A DNA stretch of 64,000 nucleotides from Saccharothrix sp. S26 (GCF_021390395.1 NZ_JAJUWT010000010.1:1-64000); one strand, 5' to 3'. Numbered from the stretch's first letter, positions 1 through 8,455 are shown. Numbers and translations: made by a program. Notes: generated from the sequence alone by a model not told the origin.

Positions 1-690
1 CTGCGGCCCTCCGCCCGTCCTCCCGCCGCTCTTCCCGCCGCGCCGCTCTTCCCGCCCCGCCGCCCGCGGCCCACGCCCGGCGGCCCGCGGCCCTTCGCCC
101 CGGCGGCTCTTCGCCCCGCCGCCGCGACCCTTTGCCTGCCGCCTGCCGCCTGCCGCCTGCGGGCCTCCGCCCTCCGCCCTCCGCCCGCAGTCCCAGGCCC
201 GCGATCCCGTGCCCGATGACCAGTCGCTGGCCTGGCGGACCGGTTTATCCCGGCGGGTCGGTGCTGCCCGCGACCGCGAGCGAGTCCTCCGCCCGCCACC
301 CTTCCGCGCCCCGCGCCCTGCCGCCCCGACCTGTCGCCCCGCGCCTGCCCTGCCTGCCCTGCCTCGCCCGCCCTCCGCCGCGCCTGCCCCGCCGCACGCC
401 GTTGCGCGCTGCCTTGCCGCGCCGCGCCCCGCCCCGCCCAGCCGCGCCGCGCCCCGCCCTGCCGCCCCGCGCCCCGCCCTGCCGCGCCCCGCCCCGCCTT
501 GCCGCCCCGCCCCGCCTTGCCGCGCCCCGCCCCGCCTTGCCGCGCCCGCCCCGCCCTGTCGCGCGCCGCCCTGCTCCGCCCGTCGCCCTGCCGCGCCTCG
601 CCCGCCCTGTCGCGCCTCGCCCCGCCCTGTCGCGGGTTGCCCTGCCCCGCCCGTCGCGCGCCGACCCAACTCCGCCTCGACGCCAGCCTC
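1..690. repeat. C-rich low-complexity region
   Basis: Nearly pure C/G sequence made of irregular repeats of short words such as CGCCCCGCC and CTGCCGCG, with C strongly concentrated on the plus strand. Several overlapping Pro/Arg/Ala reading frames stay open at once, which is what base composition alone produces, so I do not call a gene. The G-rich minus strand could form G-quadruplexes and the plus strand i-motifs. It ends abruptly at an AT-rich promoter near 690. Assembly error in such sequence is also possible. Confidence 0.7.
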
Positions 691-696
691 CTATGT

Positions 697-712
697 ACCT
701 ATAGTGCTAGGT
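697..712 (+). promoter_or_regulatory. Promoter and likely GntR autoregulatory operator
   Basis: An AT-rich island in GC-rich DNA holds the imperfect inverted repeat ACCTATAGTGCTAGGT (arms ACCTA/TAGGT). It overlaps a good -10 hexamer, TATAGT, at 700-705. It lies just upstream of the YtrA-type GntR gene, the usual place for autoregulation in this family. The overlap of operator and -10 is seen; the regulator assignment is inferred. Confidence 0.6.
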
Positions 713-734
713 AGCTAGATAAATGGAGGTAGTC

Positions 735-1127
735 GTGATCGAGTTCCACCTGGACGGCAAGTCGGGCCTGTCGCCCTACCAACAGCTGGTCCGACAGGTG
801 CGGCACGCGTTGCGGCTCGGGTTGTTGCGCGAGGGGGACCAGTTGCCGAAGGTCAAGGACGTGGTCGCCGACCTCGCGATCAACCCGAACACGGTGCTCA
901 AGGCCTACCGCGAGCTGGAGCACGACGGCCTGGTCGCCGCCCGTCCCGGCGTGGGCACGTTCGTCACCGCAACGCTGTCGGGCACCTCGCTCGCCGCGCT
1001 CGCACCGCTGCGCCAGGACCTGCGGCGCTGGCTCGCCAAGGCCCGCCGCGCCGGGCTGGACGAGGAGAGCATCGAGGCGTTGTTCCTGACCACGTTTCGC
1101 TCCGCGGCCCGAGAGGACATAGCGTGA
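735..1127 (+). CDS. GntR-family transcriptional regulator (YtrA subfamily)
   Basis: A 130-residue winged-helix repressor expected to control the exporter genes that follow. The N-terminal GntR domain includes SPYQQLVRQVRHALRLGLL and the recognition region INPNTVLKAYRELEHDGLV, followed by only a short tail, as in the YtrA subfamily, which usually regulates adjacent ABC transporters. An upstream in-frame ATG exists at 723. I prefer GTG 735 because GGAGG at 725-729 is then correctly spaced as a ribosome binding site and MIEFHLDGKSG is the usual start of the family. The stop overlaps the next gene in GTGA. Confidence 0.9.
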   Translation: MIEFHLDGKSGLSPYQQLVRQVRHALRLGLLREGDQLPKVKDVVADLAINPNTVLKAYRELEHDGLVAARPGVGTFVTATLSGTSLAALAPLRQDLRRWLAKARRAGLDEESIEALFLTTFRSAAREDIA

Positions 1128-2005
1128 CCGTGCTGAGGGCCCGCGGGTTGGGCAAGAAGTACCAGCGCCACTGGGCGTTGACCGACTGCGAGCTCGACAT
1201 CCCGGCCGGGCACGTCACCGGGCTGGTCGGGCCGAACGGCGCGGGCAAGTCGACGTTGCTGGGCCTGGCCGCGGGCATGTTGGAACCGTCCAGCGGCACG
1301 ATCGAGGTGTGCGGCGGTGTGCCCGGCAGCGGCCCGGCCCAGTTGGCGAAGGTCGGGTTCGTCGCGCAGAACACGCCCGTCTACGCCAACCTGACCGTGG
1401 AGGAGCACCTGCGCCTGGGCGCGCGCCTCAACCCCGGCTGGGACGACGAACTGGCCCGCGACCGGGTCGCCAAGATCGGCCTGGACCCGGCGCTGGCGGC
1501 GGGCAGGTTGTCCGGTGGCCAACGCGCCCAGCTCGCGCTCACGCTCGGCATCGCGAAACGGCCCGAGCTGCTGCTGCTGGACGAACCGGTGGCCTCGCTC
1601 GACCCGTTGGCCCGGCGGGAGTTCCTCCAGGACCTCATGGAGGCCGTGGCCGAGCACGGCGTGAGCGTGGTGATGTCGTCGCACCTGGTCGCCGACCTGG
1701 AACGCGTCTGCGACCACCTCGTGGTGCTCGTGGACGCCCGGATCCGGGTGACCGGCGAGGTCGAGGAGCTGCTGTCGACCCACCGCAGGCTGACCGGCCC
1801 GCGGCGCGACGTCGACACCCTGCCCGCCGACCAGCACGTCGTCTCGGTGCGCCACACCGACCGGCAGACGACCGTGCTGGTGCGCACCGACGCGCCGATC
1901 CTCGACCCGACCTGGGACGTCGGCGAGGTCGACCTCGAAGACCTGATCCTGGCCTACATGGCGAACCCGCACGCCGGTCGCCCGTCCCTGGGGGTGGTCC
2001 GATGA
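1124..2005 (+). CDS. ABC transporter ATP-binding protein
   Basis: A 293-residue nucleotide-binding subunit. It has Walker A GPNGAGKST near residue 40, a Q-loop (FVAQNT), the signature LSGGQ and Walker B LLLLDEP followed by the D-loop ASLDP and a switch histidine (SSHL). The C-terminal third is the weakly conserved extension typical of drug or lantibiotic-type exporters. It overlaps the GntR gene by 4 nt (GTGA) and the permease gene by 4 nt (ATGA), so the three are translationally coupled. The substrate cannot be read from the sequence. Confidence 0.92.
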   Translation: MTVLRARGLGKKYQRHWALTDCELDIPAGHVTGLVGPNGAGKSTLLGLAAGMLEPSSGTIEVCGGVPGSGPAQLAKVGFVAQNTPVYANLTVEEHLRLGARLNPGWDDELARDRVAKIGLDPALAAGRLSGGQRAQLALTLGIAKRPELLLLDEPVASLDPLARREFLQDLMEAVAEHGVSVVMSSHLVADLERVCDHLVVLVDARIRVTGEVEELLSTHRRLTGPRRDVDTLPADQHVVSVRHTDRQTTVLVRTDAPILDPTWDVGEVDLEDLILAYMANPHAGRPSLGVVR

Positions 2006-2985
2006 CGTGGCTGGCCTGGCGGCAACTGCGCTTCCCGCTCGCGTCGGTGTACGCGGCGCTCGCGCTGGTCGCGGTGGTGCTCGTGCTCACCCGACCCGAG
2101 CCGGGCGGCTTCGGCGACGAGGAGTTCCTGTACCGCGGCAGCATGCTGGCGGTGTACGCGCTGCCCGCCCTCCTCGGCGTGTTCTGGGGGGTGCCGATGA
2201 TCACCCGCGAGCTGGAGACCGGCACGCACAACCTGGTGTGGAACCAGAGCGTCACCCGCACCCGGTGGCTCGGGGTCAAGCTCGGCCTCGGCGTGCCGGC
2301 GGCCGCGGTCGCGGCCGGGCTCCTCGGCCTGGTCGTCACCTGGTGGGCCGGTCCCCTCGACGCCTCCGCCGGTGACGGCGGGTACGACCCGCGCATCACA
2401 CCGGGCCTGTTCGCCGCACGGGGGATCGCGCCGTTCGGGTACGCCGCGTTCGCGTTCGTCCTCGGCGTCGCGGTCGCGATCCTGGTGCGCCGCACCGTGG
2501 TGGCCATGGCGGTGACGCTGGTGGTGTTCGCCGCCGTGCAGGTGGCGGTCCCGTTCGCGGTGCGCCCGCACCTGCTGCCGCCGGTGGAGGAGACCGTCGC
2601 GATCACCGCGCAGACCATCGCGGGCGTCCAGGCCGAGCCGGGGCCGGACGGCGACGTGCCCGAGGCGCTGCGCGTGTTCGAACCCGAGGGCGCGTGGGTG
2701 CTGGCCAACGAGACGCTGGACCCGAACGGCGCGGTGGTCCACCGGCTGCCCGCCTCGGTGGGCGGCTGCCTGCCGCGCGTTCCGATCGGCCAGATCGACG
2801 CCCGGGTCCTCGACCGGATGCGCGAGTGCTTCGCCCGCCTGTCCGACCTGGGCTACCGCCAGCACCTGGCCTACCACCCGGCGAGCCGGTTCTGGCCGTT
2901 GCAGTGGCTGGAACTGGCGCTGTACCTCGCGTCGACGGCGCTGCTGACGTGGTTCTGCTTCCGCCGCCTGCGCCACCTGTCCTGA
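2002..2985 (+). CDS. ABC-2-like transporter permease
   Basis: A 327-residue membrane protein starting MTWLAWRQLR, with hydrophobic segments near residues 13-32, 50-67, 92-115, 145-165 and 168-190, a long extracytoplasmic loop of about 100 residues and a final helix near the C terminus ending in a basic FRRLRHLS tail. This matches permeases paired with YtrA-type regulators in actinomycetes. It starts in the ATGA overlap with the ATPase, which is its partner. The substrate is unknown; antibiotic or cell-envelope stress export is the family norm. Confidence 0.85.
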   Translation: MTWLAWRQLRFPLASVYAALALVAVVLVLTRPEPGGFGDEEFLYRGSMLAVYALPALLGVFWGVPMITRELETGTHNLVWNQSVTRTRWLGVKLGLGVPAAAVAAGLLGLVVTWWAGPLDASAGDGGYDPRITPGLFAARGIAPFGYAAFAFVLGVAVAILVRRTVVAMAVTLVVFAAVQVAVPFAVRPHLLPPVEETVAITAQTIAGVQAEPGPDGDVPEALRVFEPEGAWVLANETLDPNGAVVHRLPASVGGCLPRVPIGQIDARVLDRMRECFARLSDLGYRQHLAYHPASRFWPLQWLELALYLASTALLTWFCFRRLRHLS

Positions 2986-3007
2986 CCCGCCACGAGAAGA
3001 GGACCCC

Positions 3008-4138
3008 ATGCGCGGTCTCGCGATCGGCACCGCCCTGTCGCTCACCCTGTCCGTCGCCCTGTCCGCCACGCCCGCCGTCGCGGACCCGGCCCTGCACTTA
3101 CCCGCGCCTACCGGCGACCGACCGGTGGGCACCACGAGCCTGCACCTGCGGGACACGGCCCGGCCGGACCCGTGGGTGCCGTCGACGCACCGGGAGCTGA
3201 TGGTCTCCCTGTACTACCCGGCCGCCACGGCACGCGGGACGAAGGCGCAGTACGTGACGCCGACCGAATCGGCGCTCCTGCTCGAACGCGCCGGTCTCAC
3301 CGACCTCCCGCCGGACCTGCTGAGCAGGACCCGGACCAACGCCGTGGTCGACGCGCCGCCCGCCGCCGGTCGTCGGCACCGCGCGCCGCTGGTCGTGCTC
3401 TCGCCCGGGTTCCTCAACGGCCGCGCCACGCTCACCGCCCTCGCCGAGGACCTGGCGAGCCGCGGTTACGTCGTCGCGGTGGTCGACCACACACACGAGA
3501 ACGTCGCCACCACGTTCCCGGACGGGCGGGTCGCACCCTGCGTGGCGTGCGAGGTGGACCACCTGCCCGGCTTCTGGGAGAAGCTGGGCGCGGGCCGGGC
3601 GGCGGACGTGTCGTTCGTGCTCGACCAGCTGACCGGGCCGTTGCGGCACCGGCGCGGCGTGAACCTGGTGGACCCGGCGCGCATCGCCATGGCCGGGCAC
3701 TCGGCGGGTGGCGCTAGCGCGATCCTGACCATGCTCGCCGACGACCGCGTCCGGGCGGGCATCGACCTCGACGGCAGCACGCACGTCCCGGTCCCCGCGG
3801 AGGGCCTGTCCCGGCCGTTCCTGTTCGTGGGCAACGAAGACCTGTACGAGCCCGGCAGCCGCGGCCCCTACCGCGGGTGGGAGCGGGACTGGCCCCAGCT
3901 GACCGGCTGGAAGCGCTGGCTGCTGGTGGCGGGCACCCGGCACGCGTCGTTCACCGACCTCGGCCTGATGGCCGACCAGCTCGGCGTCGACATCGGCACG
4001 AGCATCGAGGCGAACCGCGCCCTGGCCATCACCCGCACCTACACCGCCGCGTTCTTCGACGTGCACCTGCGCGGCGCATCGCGACCGCTGCTGGACGGCC
4101 CGTCGGCGGACTACCCGGAAGTGAGCTTCGTCGGCTGA
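3008..4138 (+). CDS. Secreted alpha/beta hydrolase (PAF-acetylhydrolase/lipase-like), copy 1
   Basis: A 376-residue protein with a Sec signal peptide (residues 1-26, cleavage likely after PAVA). The nucleophile elbow GHSAGG places the catalytic serine at residue 232. The upstream LVVLSPGF and SRGYVVAVVDH segments are the oxyanion-side strands of the platelet-activating-factor acetylhydrolase/dienelactone hydrolase group, and a late GTRHASFTD segment probably supplies the histidine. It starts 22 nt after the permease, preceded by AGAAGAGG, so it may be read in the same operon. It is a close paralogue of the next gene. The natural ester substrate is unknown. Confidence 0.88.
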   Translation: MRGLAIGTALSLTLSVALSATPAVADPALHLPAPTGDRPVGTTSLHLRDTARPDPWVPSTHRELMVSLYYPAATARGTKAQYVTPTESALLLERAGLTDLPPDLLSRTRTNAVVDAPPAAGRRHRAPLVVLSPGFLNGRATLTALAEDLASRGYVVAVVDHTHENVATTFPDGRVAPCVACEVDHLPGFWEKLGAGRAADVSFVLDQLTGPLRHRRGVNLVDPARIAMAGHSAGGASAILTMLADDRVRAGIDLDGSTHVPVPAEGLSRPFLFVGNEDLYEPGSRGPYRGWERDWPQLTGWKRWLLVAGTRHASFTDLGLMADQLGVDIGTSIEANRALAITRTYTAAFFDVHLRGASRPLLDGPSADYPEVSFVG

Positions 4139-4161
4139 TGCCCGACGTGAGAGGAAGACCC

Positions 4162-5307
4162 ATGCGCGGCCTCGCGTTCCTGATCGCCCTGACCGTCGTC
4201 CTGTCCGCCACGCCCGCGTCCGCCTCGGCGGACGGGCCCGGCGACGGCTCCGACGCGACGCCCCACCTGCCCCCGCCGACCGGGCGGCACGCCGTGGGCA
4301 CGACGTCGCTGCACCTGACCGACACCACGCGCCCCGACCCGTGGGTGCCCGCGGCCCGCCGGGAGCTGATGGTCTCGCTCTTCTACCCGGCGGCCCCGGC
4401 GCGCGGCCCGAAGAAGCAGTACATGACCCCGGCCGAATCGGCCGCGGTGCTCGAAGAAGGCGGCCTCACGACCGTGCCGCCCGACACGCTCGCCACCGTG
4501 CGCACCAACGCCGTCGTGGACGCCCGACCGGTCGGCCGGCGGCACGGCCTGCCGCTCGTCGTGCTGTCACCGGGCTACAAGCGGCCCCGCGCCACGCTCA
4601 GCACGCTGGCGGAGGACCTGTCCAGCCACGGGTACGTCGTCGCGGTGGTCGACCACACCCACGAGAACGTCGCCACCACGTTCCCGGACGGGCGGGTCGC
4701 GCCCTGCGCCTCCTGCGAGGTGCTCCACGACCCGGCCTTCTGGCAGAAGCTGGGCGAGGGTCGGGCGGCGGACGTGTCGTTCGTGCTCGACCAGCTGACC
4801 GGGCCGTTGCGCCACCACCGGGGCGCGAACCTGGTCGACGCCTCGCGGATCGCGATGGGCGGCCACTCCGCGGGCGGGGCGAGCAGCCTGGAAGCCGCGC
4901 GCGCCGACGCCCGCATCCGTGCCGCGATCAACGTGGACGGCCTCGTCTCCACGCCGGTGCCGGAGCCGGGGATGTCGCAGCCGGTCATGCTCCTGGGGCG
5001 GCAGGACAACTTCGCGCCCGGTGCGCCCAGCGCCAAGAGCTGGGCGGACACCTGGCCGTTGCTGACCGGGTGGAAGCGCTGGCTGGTGGTGGCGGGCATG
5101 GCGCACCCGTCGTTCACCGACATCGGCGTGATCGGGGCGCAGCTGGGCCTGGAGTTCGGCGAGGTCTCCGGCGAGCGCGGCGCGGCCATCACCCGCGCGT
5201 ACGTCCGAGCGTTCTTCGACCTGCACCTGCGCGGCGTGCCGCAGCCCCTGCTGGACCGGCCGTCGGCGAGCTACCCGGAGGTCTCGCTCGTCGAGCGGTC
5301 GAGCTGA
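4162..5307 (+). CDS. Secreted alpha/beta hydrolase (PAF-acetylhydrolase/lipase-like), copy 2
   Basis: A 381-residue tandem duplicate of the preceding gene, with a signal peptide (residues 1-25), GHSAGG (serine near 236) and a late GMAHPSFTD segment. Long blocks match copy 1 almost exactly, including the DHTHENVATTFPDGRVAPC and SFVLDQLTGPLRH regions. The C terminus overlaps the convergent FCD-GntR gene by 37 nt. The N-terminal mature region and the substrate-facing segment after the nucleophile differ most, which suggests divergence in specificity. Confidence 0.88.
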   Translation: MRGLAFLIALTVVLSATPASASADGPGDGSDATPHLPPPTGRHAVGTTSLHLTDTTRPDPWVPAARRELMVSLFYPAAPARGPKKQYMTPAESAAVLEEGGLTTVPPDTLATVRTNAVVDARPVGRRHGLPLVVLSPGYKRPRATLSTLAEDLSSHGYVVAVVDHTHENVATTFPDGRVAPCASCEVLHDPAFWQKLGEGRAADVSFVLDQLTGPLRHHRGANLVDASRIAMGGHSAGGASSLEAARADARIRAAINVDGLVSTPVPEPGMSQPVMLLGRQDNFAPGAPSAKSWADTWPLLTGWKRWLVVAGMAHPSFTDIGVIGAQLGLEFGEVSGERGAAITRAYVRAFFDLHLRGVPQPLLDRPSASYPEVSLVERSS

Positions 5308-5966
5308 CCGACAAGCACCCGCTTCGCCGAGTGGACGTGCTCCTCGGCGAAGCGGGTGACCTCGGCGGCGTCACCGGCGTCGAGCAGCCGCACGATCTCG
5401 CGGTGCTCGTCCACGACGACCGCCCGGTAGCCGTGGTGGCCCAACCGGATGCGGGTGAGCTGGAACAGGTGCACCTGCGACCGCACGGCGTGCCACGCCT
5501 CCAGCAGCCGCCGGTTGCCCGTGGCGCGGTAGATCGTGTCGTGGAACTCGATGTCCAGCGCCAGCAGCTCGGGGCTGGGCGCGCCCGCGGCCAGGCGGCG
5601 GGCCATGGCGTCCACCAGGCCGCCGAGGACGTCGAGGTCGACCCGGCCGATGGCGCTGCGGCCGGCCAGCCCTTCCAGCGCGGCCCGGACCGAGTAGACC
5701 TCCTCGGCGTCCCGGGCGGTCAGGTCGATCACCCTGGTGCCGCGGTGCCAGGCGCTGCGCACGAGCCCTTCCCGTTCCAGCAGGTCGAGGCCCTCGCGCA
5801 CGGAGCCGCGGCTGACGTCCAGCGACGCGGCCAGCTCGACCTCGCGCAACGGCGAGCCCGGCGGGAAGTCGCCCGCGAGGATCGCGTCCCGGATCCGGTC
5901 GGCGGCCTCGTCCGCGAGGCCCCGGCGGTCGGCCTGGCGCAGCTGCATGATGTCGAATGTTGACAT
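5271..5966 (-). CDS. GntR-family regulator with FCD ligand-binding domain
   Basis: A 231-residue repressor. The N-terminal winged helix (ADRIRDAILAGDFPPGSPL, SLDVSRGSVREGLDLLEREGLV) is followed by an all-helical FCD domain with the metal-binding D...H...H pattern typical of regulators that sense small carboxylates. It is divergent from the VOC/SDR/luciferase operon and shares a short intergenic region with a palindrome. It ends inside the 3' end of the convergent hydrolase gene. The start at 5966 gives the normal N-terminal length, although no good Shine-Dalgarno is seen. Confidence 0.9.
   Translation of the reverse strand: MSTFDIMQLRQADRRGLADEAADRIRDAILAGDFPPGSPLREVELAASLDVSRGSVREGLDLLEREGLVRSAWHRGTRVIDLTARDAEEVYSVRAALEGLAGRSAIGRVDLDVLGGLVDAMARRLAAGAPSPELLALDIEFHDTIYRATGNRRLLEAWHAVRSQVHLFQLTRIRLGHHGYRAVVVDEHREIVRLLDAGDAAEVTRFAEEHVHSAKRVLVGQLDRSTSETSG
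5951..5965. promoter_or_regulatory. Candidate FCD-GntR operator
   Basis: TGTCGAATGTTGACA has inverted arms TGTC/GACA. It lies at the start codon of the FCD-GntR gene and about 30 nt upstream of the divergent VOC gene. A T-G-T-C...G-A-C-A half-site pair is common for FadR/FCD operators. The placement fits autoregulation and control of the divergent operon. The regulator link is inferred. Confidence 0.45.
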
Positions 5967-5994
5967 TGGCCCGGACGGTGGTCAAGGTGAGGGC

Positions 5995-6411
5995 ATGAGA
6001 CCCGGTTTCCACCTCGCCGTTGGAGTCGACGACCTGGCCAGGGCCCGCGAGTTCTACGGGGGTGTGCTCGGGCTCGAAGAGGGCCGTTCGGCCGAGAAGT
6101 GGGTCGACTGGGACTTCTACGGCCACCAGTTCGTCACGCACGTCGTGCCCGGGCCGCGCGGCGACTCCGGCCGCAACCCGGTCGACGGCCACGACGTGCC
6201 CGTGCCGCACTTCGGGTTGCTCCTGCCGATCCCGGCGTTCCACGAGTTGGCCGAGCGGCTGCGCGCGGCGGGCACGGAGTTCGTGATCGAGCCTCACCTG
6301 CGGTTCGCGGGCGAGCCGGGGGAGCAGTGGACGATGTTCTTCCGCGACCCGGCCGGCAACGCCCTGGAGTTCAAGGCGTTCTCCGACGAGTCGCAGGTGT
6401 TCGCCAAGTGA
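5995..6411 (+). CDS. VOC-family (glyoxalase/dioxygenase-like) protein
   Basis: A 138-residue single VOC domain with HLAVGVDDLARAREFYGGVLG at the start and FFRDPAGNALEFKAF at the end, including the C-terminal glutamate that often binds metal. AAGGTGAGGG before ATG 5995 is the ribosome binding site. It is first in a three-gene operon and overlaps the SDR gene by 4 nt. Members of this family isomerise, cleave or sequester small molecules. Divergence from an FCD-GntR suggests catabolism of a small acid or an aromatic compound. Confidence 0.88.
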   Translation: MRPGFHLAVGVDDLARAREFYGGVLGLEEGRSAEKWVDWDFYGHQFVTHVVPGPRGDSGRNPVDGHDVPVPHFGLLLPIPAFHELAERLRAAGTEFVIEPHLRFAGEPGEQWTMFFRDPAGNALEFKAFSDESQVFAK

Positions 6412-7085
6412 GCCGGGGCGTCCTGGTCACGGGTGGCAGTCGCGGGATCGGCGCGGCGATCGTCGAGGCGTTCCGCGACCTCGGCGACCGGGTGGTCGGA
6501 CTGTCCTCTTCGGACGTCGACCTGGCCGACCCGGACGCGGTCGAGCGCGTGGTCGACTCGGCCGCCGACACGCTCGGGGGGATCGACGTGCTGGTCAACA
6601 ACGCCGGCCTGGTGGAACTGGGCTCGGTGGACCTGCCGTACGCCCAGTGGCAGGCGTTGTGGCGGCGCACGTTCGCGGTCAACGTCTTCGGCGCGGCGGA
6701 CATGTCGTACTGCGTGGCCCGGCACATGATCGCGCGCGGCACGCGCGGCCGGATCGTCAACGTCGGCTCGCGCGGCGCGTTCCGCGGCGAGCCCGCCATG
6801 CCCGCGTACGGCGCGAGCAAGGCGGCGTTGCACTCGATGGGCCAGTCCCTGGCGGTGGCCCTCGCACCGCACGGCATCGCGGTGGCGTCGGTCGCGCCCG
6901 GTTTCGTGGGCACCGACCGCGTGGCCGACATGGTGACCGACGAGGTGCTGGCGCAGAGCCCGTTCGGCCGGGTGGCGAAGCCCGAAGAGGTCGCCGCCGC
7001 GGTCGTCTACCTCGCCTCGCCGGCGGCCGAGTGGGCGTCCGGCGCCGTGCTCGACCTCAACGGCGCTTCGTACCTGCGGACCTAG
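6408..7085 (+). CDS. Short-chain dehydrogenase/reductase (SDR)
   Basis: A 225-residue classical SDR. The NAD(P) motif TGGSRGIG is at the N terminus, NNAG near residue 62, the catalytic serine in NVGSRGAF and YGASK as the Tyr-Lys pair. The late VAPGFVGTD segment is normal for the family. GTG 6408 gives the GTGA overlap with the VOC gene and the expected N terminus, MSRGVLVTGG. The substrate is unknown; the neighbours suggest a catabolic or ketone-handling pathway. Confidence 0.93.
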   Translation: MSRGVLVTGGSRGIGAAIVEAFRDLGDRVVGLSSSDVDLADPDAVERVVDSAADTLGGIDVLVNNAGLVELGSVDLPYAQWQALWRRTFAVNVFGAADMSYCVARHMIARGTRGRIVNVGSRGAFRGEPAMPAYGASKAALHSMGQSLAVALAPHGIAVASVAPGFVGTDRVADMVTDEVLAQSPFGRVAKPEEVAAAVVYLASPAAEWASGAVLDLNGASYLRT

Positions 7086-7094
7086 GAGATCGTC

Positions 7095-8051
7095 GTGAGC
7101 CGTTCCGGATCGGTCGGCGTCATGCTGCCCCGCGACCTCGAGCCGTCACGGGTGCTGCCGTTCGCGCGGCGCGCCGACGAGCTCGGGTTCGACGAGCTGT
7201 GGGTGGTGGAGGACCTCGGGTACCGGGGTGGGATCGGGCAGGCCGCCGCGGTGCTGGCGGCGACCGGGCGCATCCGCGTGGGCATCGGGTTGCTGCCGGT
7301 CGGCGCGCGCAACGCCGCGTTCGCCGCGATGGAGGTCGCGACGCTGGCCCAGCTGTTCCCGGGCCGGATCGACATCGGCATCGGGCACGGCATGCCGGGG
7401 TGGATGCGGTCGGTGGGCGAGTGGCCCGCCAGCCCGTTGACGTTGCTGGAGGAGTACCTGCGCGCGGTGACCGCGTTGCTGCGCGGTGAGCCGGTCGAGC
7501 CGGGCGAGTACGTGCGGCTGGACGGGGTGTCCCTGGAGCCCGCGTGCGTGCCGGCCGACCCGCCGCCGGTGCTGGCGGGCGTGCGCGGTCCGCGTTCGCT
7601 GGCGTTGTCCGGGCGGGTGGCGGACGGCACGATCCTGGCCGAGCCGACCACGCCGGAGTACGCGCGGGCGGCGTTGGCGCACGTGGACGCGACCCGGCCG
7701 CACCGCCTGGTCGGCTACAACGTGGCCGCCGTGCACGCCGACGCGTCGGTGGCGGTGGACGCCGTGCGGGCCGGCCTGGAGTGGATCGGCGAGCCGGACT
7801 GGGCACCGCACCTGGCCCCGCTGCCGTTCGCCGCCGAGTTCGCGGCGCTGCGGCGGGAGTGCGGCAGCCGGGAGGATTTCGTGCGCCGGCTGCCGGAGGA
7901 GTGGGTGCGCCGGCTCGCGGTGACCGGCACGCCCGAGGACGCGAAGGCGCGGCTGGCCGAGCTGTTCGCGGCCGGGGTGGACAGCGTGGTCCTGATCCCG
8001 ATCGGCCCGGACCCACTGGAGGCGGTGCACGGGCTGGCCGAGGTGCTGTAG
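7095..8051 (+). CDS. Luciferase-like (LLM class) flavin/F420-dependent oxidoreductase
   Basis: A 318-residue bacterial-luciferase-fold enzyme. ADELGFDELWVVEDLGYRGG and the strand GRIRVGIGLLPVGARNAAFAAME are standard landmarks, followed by FPGRIDIGIGHG and a late GTPEDAKARLAELFAAGVDSV. GTG 7095 is preceded by TAGGAG. It is the last gene of the VOC-SDR-LLM operon. The cofactor (FMN or F420) cannot be settled by eye; F420 is common in actinomycetes. Confidence 0.9.
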   Translation: MSRSGSVGVMLPRDLEPSRVLPFARRADELGFDELWVVEDLGYRGGIGQAAAVLAATGRIRVGIGLLPVGARNAAFAAMEVATLAQLFPGRIDIGIGHGMPGWMRSVGEWPASPLTLLEEYLRAVTALLRGEPVEPGEYVRLDGVSLEPACVPADPPPVLAGVRGPRSLALSGRVADGTILAEPTTPEYARAALAHVDATRPHRLVGYNVAAVHADASVAVDAVRAGLEWIGEPDWAPHLAPLPFAAEFAALRRECGSREDFVRRLPEEWVRRLAVTGTPEDAKARLAELFAAGVDSVVLIPIGPDPLEAVHGLAEVL

Positions 8052-8059
8052 CCGACCCC

Positions 8060-8190
8060 GGCGGTGCCTACGAGGCGGTGATCCTCGTCGCCGGGCAGGG
8101 TCAGGGTCTCGTAGGCCAGCGCCGGCTCGCCGCCCTCAGCGTGCCGCCGGGCACCGACCCGGCGGTGAAGCGGCGGCCGAAGTCCGCGCC
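8060..8190 (-). pseudogene. Relic of an XRE/MmyB-type regulator C terminus
   Basis: On the minus strand a short stretch reads LAYETLTLPGDEDHRLV, a close match to the conserved C-terminal ligand-binding segment of MmyB-like XRE regulators. There is no start codon, no HTH part, and the frame breaks on both sides. It is best read as the remains of a decayed regulator gene. Confidence 0.45.
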
Positions 8191-8230
8191 CACCACGATC
8201 GACAGCTCCTCGGCCGACGCGCGCGTCCGC

Positions 8231-8449
8231 GACGAACGCGGGCGTCGGCTCCAGCCGGTCCAGCAGGTGGCGTTGGCGTGGACGCGCGCCGAGTCCCGCG
8301 CGGTGCTGCCGCTGGTCGGCGTGAGCAGCGTCGAGCAGCTCACGGCGGCGGTGGATTTCCGGTCGGGGTTCCCGGGCGGCTTCATCGCCGAGTGCGAGCC
8401 GGCGCCGTTCGTCTTCGGCGACACGGCCACCAGGGTCGAGCCTCGCTGA
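8231..8449 (+). pseudogene. Relic of an aldo/keto reductase C terminus
   Basis: The plus strand encodes VQQVALAWTRAESRAVLPLVG followed by VSSVEQLTAAVD and then GFPGGFIAECEPAPFVFGD, in the order found at the C terminus of aldo/keto reductases. The 20-25 residues normally lying between the two blocks are missing, and no upstream catalytic barrel is present. It is a truncated, internally deleted gene remnant next to the MmyB relic. Confidence 0.6.
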
Positions 8450-8455
8450 GGTCGT

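Noticed and set aside
132..718. Long Pro/Arg/Ala-rich reading frames in the first 700 nt
   Set aside because: Several frames are open at the same time and all encode the same low-complexity composition. There is no family signal and no ribosome binding site, so they reflect C-rich sequence, not genes.
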